This document shows, in pieces, positions 9,813-18,270 of a stretch of 64,000 nucleotides of DNA (position 1 is the stretch's first letter; each line of letters begins with the position of its first letter). Location: positions 248,001 through 312,000 of the forward strand of contig JAUIFF010000006.1 of the NCBI GenBank assembly GCA_030429545.1, given 5' to 3'. Both the position numbers and the translations under genes were made by a program. The notes under the pieces were generated by a model. It searched no databases and was not told the origin of the DNA. It saw only the letters and a list, made by a program, of their open reading frames with translations. The stretch is from Polyangia bacterium. GTDB lineage: Bacteria; Myxococcota_A; Polyangia; Nannocystales; Nannocystaceae.

Positions 9813-10835
9813 ATGGAATACCGACAACTCGGACAAAGTGGCCTGCGTGTTTCCAACCTGTGCCTCGGCGCCATGACCTTTGGCCTCGCCAACGACAAGT
9901 CGTTTATGCACGGGGTCAGCTGCGATCAGGACACATCGTTTGCGATCATGGACCGGGCACTCGCGGCCGGGATCAACTTTATCGACACCGCCGATGTCTA
10001 TGGCCAAGACGGGCTGTCCGAACGGGTGATCGGCCTGTGGATGCAAGAGCGGCAAAACCGTGAGCGCGTGGTGTTGGCCACCAAGTTTCGCTTTACGATG
10101 CACCGTGGGCCCAACGGCAAGGGAGCTTCGCGGCACCGAATTATGCATGCGGTTGAGGCCAGCTTGCGGCGGTTGCAAACCGACCATATCGATCTTTACC
10201 AGGTGCATATGCAAGATATCGACACGCCCGAGGAGGAAACCCTGCGGGCGCTCGACGACCTCGTGCGCCAGGGCAAGGTGCTCTACATCGGCGCCAGCAA
10301 CTACGCCGCCTACCGCCTGATGGAGAGCCTGTGGGCCAGCGACCGCCGCAACCTCGAGCGGTTTGTCGCCTTTCAGGTGCAATACAGCCTGCTGGTCCGC
10401 GAGATCGAGCGGGAGCATGTCCCTGTATGTACAAAGTACGGCCTGGGAATCCTGCCCTGGTCGCCGCTTGCCAGCGGATTTTTGACCGGCAAATACCGCG
10501 CCGAAAACCGACCCGAGGGCTCCCGCCTCGCCAAGTGGCAAGACACCTACAAGCGGCTCAATCAACCGCGCAATTGGAAGATCCTCGACGCTGTCGAGGC
10601 GGTGGCCAAGGAGCTCGGCTCAACCCCGGCCCGGGTGTCGCTGGCCTGGCTGCTACGCCGCCCCGCGGTGACATCGGTGATCTTTGGTGCCCGCTCGCTC
10701 GCCCAACTCGAAGACAACCTCGCCGCCGCCGAGCTGCAACTGCCCGACCAAGCCTACGAACAACTCAACGAAGTTTCGGCCCTCGACATCGGCTACCCAT
10801 ACACGTTTATGGGCGGCGAACAGGGCCGTTGGTAG
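9813..10835 (+). CDS. Aldo/keto reductase
   Basis: 340 residues, the normal size of the family. The N-terminal barrel start is MEYRQLGQSGLRVSNLCLGA. The catalytic tetrad is visible: Asp and Tyr in FIDTADVYG, Lys in VVLATKF, His in LYQVHMQD. The C-terminus carries the NADPH-binding region (GARSLAQLEDNL). AGGAG at 9800-9804 is eight bases before ATG 9813. A cytoplasmic NADPH-dependent oxidoreductase; the physiological substrate cannot be read from the sequence. It lies downstream of the HTTM genes on the same strand and converges with the next gene, 10 bases away. Confidence 0.93.
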   Translation: MEYRQLGQSGLRVSNLCLGAMTFGLANDKSFMHGVSCDQDTSFAIMDRALAAGINFIDTADVYGQDGLSERVIGLWMQERQNRERVVLATKFRFTMHRGPNGKGASRHRIMHAVEASLRRLQTDHIDLYQVHMQDIDTPEEETLRALDDLVRQGKVLYIGASNYAAYRLMESLWASDRRNLERFVAFQVQYSLLVREIEREHVPVCTKYGLGILPWSPLASGFLTGKYRAENRPEGSRLAKWQDTYKRLNQPRNWKILDAVEAVAKELGSTPARVSLAWLLRRPAVTSVIFGARSLAQLEDNLAAAELQLPDQAYEQLNEVSALDIGYPYTFMGGEQGRW

Positions 10836-10845
10836 GCGTTCGACG

Positions 10846-12225
10846 CTACAACCCCAACACCCGGGCAAGTGCCTGTGAAACCCACGCGGGATGGTCGTAG
10901 CCAGCTGCATCGCTGAGGTGCCGGGGGGCGACGATGTTGGCGACCACGTGGCCCTGGGCGTCTTGAGCCTCGGCCTTGCGCTCAACTAGGTGTATCCGCA
11001 CTTCTTCGGGACAGTCGGCACAACGCGGCAGTTTGACGTCCCGGCTGGCATAGGCTTGAGCGCAGTCTTTGTAGTGCACATGGATCGCGTCGGGCATTTC
11101 CACGGCATACCCCGAACGGTCGTAAACACCGAGCTTGATCAGGTTAAACGCGACGCCGTAAACAAAGTGGGTCGCCTGCTGCAACACCTCGGGGTCGGGG
11201 GGCAAGCCGGCGAGTTCAATGTCGACACTGCCAAACCGCCGCATCCCACGGGTGGCTAAACGCACGGCGGGCTTCCCATTTATTGTATGTGCATTATCTT
11301 GAAACGGCACCACCGGAATCTGGTCGGCCACGTTGCCGAGCCGGGTTTGCAGGCGCGTGCGATAGAAGGTCTCGCGGGTCACGGTTTCGCGGGTATCGGG
11401 GTCGTGGATCAGGGCGTCGTACTTTTGCGCGAGCACGCGAACGATCGTTTGCAACAGCCGAAGGCCGCGAACCCCGTGCTGGTTGCGGTAGCGGGCCCGC
11501 ACGACCATCACCCACTGCCGGTTGGCGAGCGATGCACGTTGCTCGGGGTTGAGGTCGCGCGACAAAATCGGCTCACGTAAAATCTCCATATCGACCAATG
11601 CCGGCTCGTCGGGATTGGTTGGCACGAGCGGATGAACCTCGACATCGAGCCCGAGCAGGTCGGTCATTCGCCGTTTTCGCCGCAGGGTTTCCTGTGCATC
11701 TGCATCGATTTCGCCGTCGGCCAGCTCGCCCTCGGCGGCTGCCTGCGCGGCCACATCAATCGCCTGCTCGCGCTGGTTAGACGGCTCCCCGTTCGCGCTG
11801 CCCGGATTTTGTGGTGGGCCATCTTCGGGCTTGGCCTCACCGCTGGCCCCATCCCCGGGCACCTCAAGTGTGGGCCCGCCCTCGGTGGTTTGCTTCGCCT
11901 CGATGAGCCCGAGCAGCAGCTGGACCTCCTCGTCGTGCTCGCGCCCGGGAAAGGCCTCTAACACGAGCTCACGCAACTGCTGCTTGGTCGGTGCAGTTAC
12001 ACTTTTTTCGGTTGTCGGCCCGAGCAACAGGACATAGCTGTAGGCGATTCGATCGGCAAACACGACCCGGTGAGCCTCGTCGTCGACCGGTGCCTGTTTG
12101 TTGGCGTCGGCAACCTTGGGCGGGGGCTGTTGCTGGGTCGTGGCCTCGGGTTGCGCCCTTGGGGAACACGCAGCGAGTAGAAGGCAGCACGCGAGCTTTT
12201 GGCCGACTTTGGCAAATTCCTGCAC
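10846..12225 (-). CDS. Putative lipoprotein of unknown function
   Basis: 459 residues. The N-terminal signal ends in LLLAAC followed by a Pro/Gln-rich linker, a lipoprotein signature. The mature part opens with VFADRIAYSYVLLLGP and a charged helical region, passes through a Gly/Pro/Glu-rich low-complexity stretch (about residues 115-165), and ends in a mixed alpha/beta region with several His and Cys residues. No family is recognised. It is transcribed divergently from the glycosyltransferase at 12406 with 180 bases between them. Three TGYANNTRCA palindromes lie inside it (11284, 11695, 11992). Confidence 0.75.
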   Translation of the reverse strand: MQEFAKVGQKLACCLLLAACSPRAQPEATTQQQPPPKVADANKQAPVDDEAHRVVFADRIAYSYVLLLGPTTEKSVTAPTKQQLRELVLEAFPGREHDEEVQLLLGLIEAKQTTEGGPTLEVPGDGASGEAKPEDGPPQNPGSANGEPSNQREQAIDVAAQAAAEGELADGEIDADAQETLRRKRRMTDLLGLDVEVHPLVPTNPDEPALVDMEILREPILSRDLNPEQRASLANRQWVMVVRARYRNQHGVRGLRLLQTIVRVLAQKYDALIHDPDTRETVTRETFYRTRLQTRLGNVADQIPVVPFQDNAHTINGKPAVRLATRGMRRFGSVDIELAGLPPDPEVLQQATHFVYGVAFNLIKLGVYDRSGYAVEMPDAIHVHYKDCAQAYASRDVKLPRCADCPEEVRIHLVERKAEAQDAQGHVVANIVAPRHLSDAAGYDHPAWVSQALARVLGL

Positions 12226-12405
12226 GGACCTCAGGCTACAACGATTTAACCGGCTCGCCGATCTTGTCGGTTTGACGTTGTCGCTATCGCTAGGTTTGCG
12301 GCGATTTAGCCCGCTCTCCCGTGAATTTTGAGGCCGGCTTCGGCACCGACAACGAAGCGAGCTTGGCCCTTGGCGCCGGACACAGGCTAGGGTACTCCTC
12401 GCAGC

Positions 12406-14568
12406 GTGCGCGCGCGCCTAAAATCCCAGCTGGCCAAGCTTCCCACGTGGGTGTGGATCGTCGCCGCCGCTGTGGTCGTGACCGTGGTCTACTCGCTGTC
12501 GATCGCCGCCTGCGGACCCTGGGACCCGTGGGAAACCCACTACGGAGAAGTCGCGCGGCAAATCCTGGTGCGCCACGACCCACTCGACCTGTGGTGGGAG
12601 CCCGGCACCGGCCCCGACGGCCGGGCCGAGACCACGTTTTGGTCCAAGCCTGCGCTGCCGTTTTGGTTGATGGCCCTGAGCATGAAGCTATTTGGTGTGG
12701 GCGTGGGGGCGGCAGCCGATGAGATGGTTCAGCCGCTATGGCCCGAGCTGGCACTGCGCCTGCCGTCGATGCTCACCGGACTTTTGACCGCTGCGTTTGC
12801 CGGGCTTGTGGTCTGGCGCCTGCGCTCCCCCTCCGACACCTCGGGGCTGCTGCTGCGGCCCACGCCCACCCACGCCCAATTTGCCGGCATCGCCACTTCG
12901 CTTGTACTTGCAACAATGCCGCAGTGGGCGATCGTCAGTCGCCAGGCCCTGACCGACATGTTCTTTGTCGGCCCAGTTGTCGTAGCGTTTGGTGCCTGGG
13001 CGATGGCAACCCTCGCCCCCGACCGCGAGCTTCGTCGCCGCCCGTGGCGGCGCAAGACGGGGGGCACGGGAGGCACTGGATTGCGCGCCCGATTGGGTCG
13101 CGCGACGATTCCGTGGGACCGCGCCTACCTCGGGTTTATTTGTACATTCATTGTTGCCGTGGCGATCCCGATTGCCGTGATGCACCACCACGTGCTCGCC
13201 GATGTCACGCGGATCCGGGTTTCGCAATTCCCGGAACGCCCCGGGGTCCCCAGCCTGTTCACGCTGTGGCAGGTCCACATGACGATGTGGTTTTACTGGG
13301 GTGTCAGTGCCCTTTGTCTGCTCCTGAGCCTCCGGTTTCGCAAACGCTCACAGGCCTGGCTCGGCATCATGTATCTCGCGGCCGGGCTTGCGGCCATGGG
13401 CAAGGGCATGATCGGCCCCGGGCTCATCGGGTTTTTGGTGCTCGGACACATGTTTGTCAGCGGGCGTCTGGCCCTGCTGCGCACCAGCATGCTGGGGCTC
13501 GGTACCCTGTTGTTTGTCGCCGCGTCGTTTCCCTGGCACCACGCGATGATCATCTACCGCGGGTGGAACTTCTTTGCCGAGCTGATCGTCGTCAACAACC
13601 TCGCCCGGTTTGCCTCGGGCGAGCAGGAGCAGGCCGTTGGCGGCTTTACGTTTTATGTACGTACACTCGGTTTGGCGGGCCTGCCGTGGGCGGCCGTGTT
13701 GCCGGCGGCGCTGTGGGGCAACGTGCGGCGGGCATTTGCCAAACCCGAGGCGTTTCCCAGCGAGACCCCAACCTCCCGAGGGCTGCGGCGGTTGGCCCTG
13801 CTGTGGTTTGTCCTGAGCATCGGCCTGCTGACCTACAGCATTACCAAGTACTACCACTACCTGCTGCCGTGCCTCCCCCCGGCGGCGATCCTGACGGGTT
13901 TGTGGCTGGCCGACCAATTCGACCCGAAGACCCGGGCAACTGAAACCATCGTCGCCCGCCAAACCCGTTTGATATGTGCCGGCTTTGGTGTGCTTGTACT
14001 TGCATTTATTTTGCGGGACACCAGCATCCAACCGGCCTGGATCGCGCACCTCACCACCTATCTCTACACCGGCATGTGGAACAAGGGGGCCCCCGACATC
14101 ACCCCGCTTTTGTACTGCTGTGCGCCGTTTGCCCTCGCCATCGGCCTGTGGAGTTTTCGCCGTTACCGCGAGGCGGTCGTGACAATGCTGCTGTCGGCCC
14201 TGCTGACAACCGGCTATGTCCTCGGCGACTACCTGCCCAAGGCCTCCGAAGAATGGTCACAGCGCAGCGCCCTGCGAACCTACTACCAACTACGTGCGCC
14301 CAACGACCCACTGATGAGCTGGTGGTTTTACTACCGCGGCGAGACCATGCTGAGCAAAGCCAAGGTCTGGGTACTCAAAGAACACAACCGCGAGGCGCTG
14401 CACGAGTTTCTCAAGCAACAACAGGGCAAGGCCAAAAATGTGTGGGTGCTGACAACCGCCTCGCACGCGCGTCGACTCAAGGCCTCACTGCCCCGAGCCC
14501 TGCGCGAAGGAACCCGCGAGGTTTACGAAAACAGCCACTACAAGCTGGTTCAGGTACCCCTGCCGTAA
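12406..14568 (+). CDS. Glycosyltransferase family 39-type membrane protein (ArnT/PMT-like)
   Basis: 720 residues starting at GTG 12406, just before a basic N-terminus and the first membrane helix. The motif GPWDPWETHYGEVAR (Asp40, Glu43) after helix 1 is the family's periplasmic catalytic acidic motif, and FWSKPALPFWL follows as usual. About a dozen hydrophobic segments follow, then a soluble C-terminal part with a KxYHYLLPCLPP-like segment near residue 485. Such enzymes transfer sugars from polyprenyl-phosphate donors to lipid A, proteins or other acceptors at the periplasmic face. Donor and acceptor are unknown here. Three palindromes (12903, 13656, 13995) fall inside the gene, all in the same codon phase. 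Confidence 0.85.
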   Translation: MRARLKSQLAKLPTWVWIVAAAVVVTVVYSLSIAACGPWDPWETHYGEVARQILVRHDPLDLWWEPGTGPDGRAETTFWSKPALPFWLMALSMKLFGVGVGAAADEMVQPLWPELALRLPSMLTGLLTAAFAGLVVWRLRSPSDTSGLLLRPTPTHAQFAGIATSLVLATMPQWAIVSRQALTDMFFVGPVVVAFGAWAMATLAPDRELRRRPWRRKTGGTGGTGLRARLGRATIPWDRAYLGFICTFIVAVAIPIAVMHHHVLADVTRIRVSQFPERPGVPSLFTLWQVHMTMWFYWGVSALCLLLSLRFRKRSQAWLGIMYLAAGLAAMGKGMIGPGLIGFLVLGHMFVSGRLALLRTSMLGLGTLLFVAASFPWHHAMIIYRGWNFFAELIVVNNLARFASGEQEQAVGGFTFYVRTLGLAGLPWAAVLPAALWGNVRRAFAKPEAFPSETPTSRGLRRLALLWFVLSIGLLTYSITKYYHYLLPCLPPAAILTGLWLADQFDPKTRATETIVARQTRLICAGFGVLVLAFILRDTSIQPAWIAHLTTYLYTGMWNKGAPDITPLLYCCAPFALAIGLWSFRRYREAVVTMLLSALLTTGYVLGDYLPKASEEWSQRSALRTYYQLRAPNDPLMSWWFYYRGETMLSKAKVWVLKEHNREALHEFLKQQQGKAKNVWVLTTASHARRLKASLPRALREGTREVYENSHYKLVQVPLP

Positions 14569-14581
14569 TCCACCGGGGAGG

Positions 14582-16978
14582 TTACTTGCCGGCGTCGTTC
14601 TGGCTCGGCACGGCCAGCGGCAGGTAGGGCAACCTGTCTTCGGGAGCACGTTGCTCGGGCGCGTAGACCCACCGGTAGATCATCCAGCGCTCGAGCACCG
14701 ACTGCGTGTACTTGCGGGTCTCGTCAAACGGGATGCTTTCGATAAACAGGTCGAAGTCCCAGTCGCCGCGCTCCTTGAGCCATTTGTCGACATTGCCGGC
14801 ACCTCCGTTGTAACTCGGAACAGCCAGTGCGACTGCGGCCTCGGTTCCGCCAAATCGATTGACCAGCTTGCTCAGGTAGCGCATGCCGAGGTCGAGGTTG
14901 AAGGTCGGGTTGTACAGCCGGCTCGGCGAATATTCCTCGACCCCAGCCCGGCGGGCGACATCTTTGGCGGTTGCCGGCATCAGTTGTAACAGCCCGCGGG
15001 CGCCGGCCCACGACGTCACACCCGGGTCGAATCGACTCTCGGTTTGCATGACGGCAAAGGTCAACAGCGGTGGCACCTTATGGGTTTGCTCGCCACTTTG
15101 GACCAACTCAGAAAACGCCCGCGGATGGGCGAGTTGCCATGCCTCGCGATGGGCCTCGGCCGGTGGCGTGGTCCGCCAACTGCTGCCGAGTTTGGCCAAA
15201 GCCCGCTGCGAGTCGGCCCACATGCCTGCTTGGGCCAAGACAGCTGCCTCCGGCCACCCGGCAATGCCTGCGGCTTGGAGTTCTTCGCGGGCCTCGCTGC
15301 CGAGCCCAAGCCGCGCAAGAATCGATGCACGTACACCGGCTTTCGACTCGGGAACCGCGAGTGATGGCGGTGTGCCCTCGGCAGCCTTGAGGAGGTCGAG
15401 CCCGCGCCGCAGGGGTTGCTCGCCGGCATCGCGCAACCGCGAAAATGCCTGGAGTGCCGGGTAGCTCAGGGGTGCCATCTCAATGGTGGCGAGCCATTGC
15501 TCGATCGCCTCGTCACCACGCCCGAGCGCCTGCAGGGCGCGACCGGCAAAGTAGTGCATCTTGGCGCGCTCGCGCAGCTTGAGGGAGCCGGCCTGATCGC
15601 TAGCGATCGTCAGCCCGAGGATGTCTTCGTAACGCTTTTGCGAGAATGCTTGTAGGATCAACCTTCTTCGGGCCTCGCCGGCCTTGTCCCCCTTGGGGTG
15701 GTGGGCCAGCGACTGCTCGTAGGCACGGCGTTCCCTGGCGGCGTCGCCCTTGGCCTGCCACGACTCACCGGCGAGCACCCAGGCGTCGTCGGCATAGGTG
15801 TGGTCCTTGTGGTCGCGCGCCAGCGACTCAAACGCTTTTGCAGCTTTTGTATAGGCACCTTCTGCATAGCGTCCGCGCCCGCTTTGGTAGCGCGACTTGA
15901 CCTCAAAGTCGACCGACTTCGACTTCTTGCAGGCGCGGGCCGCCTGGTCAAACACCGGCCGCGACTTGGCCCGTTTGCGCTGTTTAAAGATGGCACTGCC
16001 CTTGAGATACAGGGCCTCACACTTTTGCTCGGCACTCGGGCGCTTGGCCTGGCTGAGGTAGGTGTCGACCCGGCGAATCACCGAGGCATAGCGACCGCGT
16101 TTGAGATCGCTGCGAATGTCGGCGAGCAGGGCCGTGCCCTTGTTGTTGCGCACATCGGTTGGCACTGGCTTGCCGAGCGCCTTGGCGAGGTCGGGCAACA
16201 TGGCCGCTGCCTCCTGGCCGTAGTCGCTGCGGGGCACGTCGGCGACGAGCCGGGTGAGCAGCTCAAACGCCCGCTCCCGATCACTATTTTCGGAGGACTC
16301 GGCAAGCATGCGGGCGAGCTTTATCCGGGCCTCGTGGCGGCGGTCGTGGCTGCTGTGCTGCTTGAGAAATTGCTCATACAAGTCTTTTGCCTGGTCGCGC
16401 TCGCCCGTGCGCTGGAGCCCACCGGCACGCACCATGATCCAGTCGGCCTGCTGGGCACCGGCATCCTCGATAGGTTCGATACATGCGAGGGCACCGGCTG
16501 GGTCGCCGGTGTCGAGCAACGCCTGGGCCTGCAGCAACCGCAAACGGTCGCGGACCGGGGCGAGGCCAGGCGCACTCTGTGCATCTGCAAATAATTTGGC
16601 CGCCAGCGCGTCGTCGCCGGCCTCGCGTGCGAGCAGGCCGCGGAGCCACTGGGCAGCTGCGCGATCGTCGGGCGAAAGATTTTTGGTGGCCAACAGGGAG
16701 TCGAGCGCCTGCTTGGCTGCCTCGCTGTCGCCGCGCTCGCGGGCTAAAATCGCCTGCCGCCCCTGGCCACTGGCAAACCACAAGTTGCGAGCGTCTCGCG
16801 GTTGGGGTGCTTCGACATCGGGCAACTCAGGCTCGCCACCGGTCGACGCTGGCGGATCAGCCGGTTCGGTGTAAAGCGGGGGCGTTCCCTCGGAACGACA
16901 CGCGAGCCCAAGGGTCGCGACCAACAACAACCCGAAGGTCGTACGTACGATATGTGGGGCAATGTGCGTTTGATTCAC
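14582..16978 (-). CDS. Lytic transglycosylase lipoprotein with TPR-like helical domain
   Basis: 798 residues. The N-terminal signal (TTFGLLLVATLGLAC) has a lipobox. Residues about 60-600 are Ala-rich alpha-helical repeats of TPR type, resembling the superhelical part of soluble lytic transglycosylases (Slt70). The SLT domain is at about 635-770, with FAVMQTESRFDPG (catalytic Glu647), GARGLLQLMPATA, NLDLGMRYLS and ALAVPSYNGGAGNV. It is predicted to cleave peptidoglycan glycan strands with 1,6-anhydro product formation in the periplasm. It converges with the glycosyltransferase gene, 13 bases away. Confidence 0.92.
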   Translation of the reverse strand: MNQTHIAPHIVRTTFGLLLVATLGLACRSEGTPPLYTEPADPPASTGGEPELPDVEAPQPRDARNLWFASGQGRQAILARERGDSEAAKQALDSLLATKNLSPDDRAAAQWLRGLLAREAGDDALAAKLFADAQSAPGLAPVRDRLRLLQAQALLDTGDPAGALACIEPIEDAGAQQADWIMVRAGGLQRTGERDQAKDLYEQFLKQHSSHDRRHEARIKLARMLAESSENSDRERAFELLTRLVADVPRSDYGQEAAAMLPDLAKALGKPVPTDVRNNKGTALLADIRSDLKRGRYASVIRRVDTYLSQAKRPSAEQKCEALYLKGSAIFKQRKRAKSRPVFDQAARACKKSKSVDFEVKSRYQSGRGRYAEGAYTKAAKAFESLARDHKDHTYADDAWVLAGESWQAKGDAARERRAYEQSLAHHPKGDKAGEARRRLILQAFSQKRYEDILGLTIASDQAGSLKLRERAKMHYFAGRALQALGRGDEAIEQWLATIEMAPLSYPALQAFSRLRDAGEQPLRRGLDLLKAAEGTPPSLAVPESKAGVRASILARLGLGSEAREELQAAGIAGWPEAAVLAQAGMWADSQRALAKLGSSWRTTPPAEAHREAWQLAHPRAFSELVQSGEQTHKVPPLLTFAVMQTESRFDPGVTSWAGARGLLQLMPATAKDVARRAGVEEYSPSRLYNPTFNLDLGMRYLSKLVNRFGGTEAAVALAVPSYNGGAGNVDKWLKERGDWDFDLFIESIPFDETRKYTQSVLERWMIYRWVYAPEQRAPEDRLPYLPLAVPSQNDAGK

Positions 16979-17155
16979 GGCGCTTTCCCAGGCGAGCTAC
17001 GGTGGTGCCGACAGTGACGCCAGTCCGCCGACAAACCAAAAAACGTGCAGCTGGCGGCCTGTTATTTCACCGCCGTGCATTTCGATGACGGGCCGAAGCC
17101 GATTGAGCTGTGAACGAGAACCTTGCACGTGGGCGGAGGCGAAAATCACAGGCGG

Positions 17156-18067
17156 TCACACATGCCGCGTCGGTTCGTTCTCGGGGTCGTAGATTTCGAC
17201 GCAACTGCGCCCCTGGCGGGTGGCGACGTACAGCGCGGTCGCTGCAGTTTCGATGAGTCCGTCGGCCCCGGGGTCGTGGAGCATCGCCAGCTCAGAGATG
17301 CCGAGCGACACCGCGATCGTTTCCTCGCCCGGAAACTCGTGTTCGGCGACGGCATTGCGAATGCGATGGGCCGCACGCGAGGCCGCGAGGGCGTCGGCAT
17401 TGCGACACACCAAACAAAACCCGTCGGTACCGCGGCGGGCGAGGATATCGTCGCTGCGGGTGATCCCGCGGACGAGTTTGGCCAACACCCGGAGGACATC
17501 GTCGCAGCGTTCGGGCCCGATGTCGGTCTGCAGCCGGGCAAACTGGTCGATCGCCAGGGCGACCAGGGACAGCGGCTTGCCATTGCGCCGGGCAAGGGCG
17601 ATCTCCCCCTCCAGCCGATAGCGGAAGTGCTCCTCGCTAAACAGCCCTGTCACCGCGTCGCGCAGGGCCGACTCGGGACGCGGCCGTTTTTGTTGCTCCT
17701 CGCGGCCATCGTCGTATGTGAACAAAAGGACAGACGACGCGCCGAGCTGAATTCGATCGCCCTCGCGCAGCGCGTAGCGGTCGATCTGGTCGCCGTTGGC
17801 AAATGTCCCGTTGGTCGACCCGTTGTCGAGCAAGTAGTAGCTAGAGTTCTCGAGCACGACCGCGGCGTGGGTACGCGAAATCCCCTCGTCGTTGATCCGG
17901 ATGTCGGCTGTAACCCCGCGACCGATGCTGGTGCGGTGACCGGTGAGCGGCAAAACTTCGCCCATGCGCTCGCCGGCCAGCACCACGACAAACGCCGGGC
18001 GCTCGCTCGGCGATGTCCGGCGCGGTGCGGGAATCCTGCGGGTGACAGATGGCATCGGCGGCGTCAT
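17156..18067 (-). CDS. FHA domain protein with degenerate GGDEF domain
   Basis: 303 residues from ATG 18067 (MTPPMPSV). A longer in-frame start exists 180 bases upstream, but it would encode a composition unlike a protein N-terminus and crowd the helicase promoter. FHA domain at about residues 25-115: TSIGRG, SRTHAAVVLE and DNGSTNGTFANG are the phosphothreonine-binding loops. A GGDEF-fold domain follows (about 135-290: DAVTGLFSEEHFRYRLE), but the active-site loop reads RRGTDGF instead of RxGGDEF. It is therefore probably not an active diguanylate cyclase; it may act as a sensor or scaffold. Divergent from the helicase gene. Confidence 0.88.
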   Translation of the reverse strand: MTPPMPSVTRRIPAPRRTSPSERPAFVVVLAGERMGEVLPLTGHRTSIGRGVTADIRINDEGISRTHAAVVLENSSYYLLDNGSTNGTFANGDQIDRYALREGDRIQLGASSVLLFTYDDGREEQQKRPRPESALRDAVTGLFSEEHFRYRLEGEIALARRNGKPLSLVALAIDQFARLQTDIGPERCDDVLRVLAKLVRGITRSDDILARRGTDGFCLVCRNADALAASRAAHRIRNAVAEHEFPGEETIAVSLGISELAMLHDPGADGLIETAATALYVATRQGRSCVEIYDPENEPTRHV

Positions 18068-18270
18068 CGTAGAGCGCGCACGGGCATCGATGCAATGTCG
18101 CACACAAATCCACCGGAGCAGGCCCGGCAGCGAGCTCACAAGGTGGGTCGACGACCGGGCTGCCATGGGTCTCGCGGCAGCAGCGACAAGTTCGCGGAGC
18201 GCGAGCCAACAATCCCGCGGAAATGATGCTTGCAGCGCGATCTGCAAGCCCGTACAACCCCGCCGCGCGG

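Noticed and set aside
16938..16950. CGTACGTACG near the lytic transglycosylase start as an operator
   Set aside because: It is a simple self-complementary run with no second copy or promoter context, and it does not fit the TGYANNTRCA pattern.
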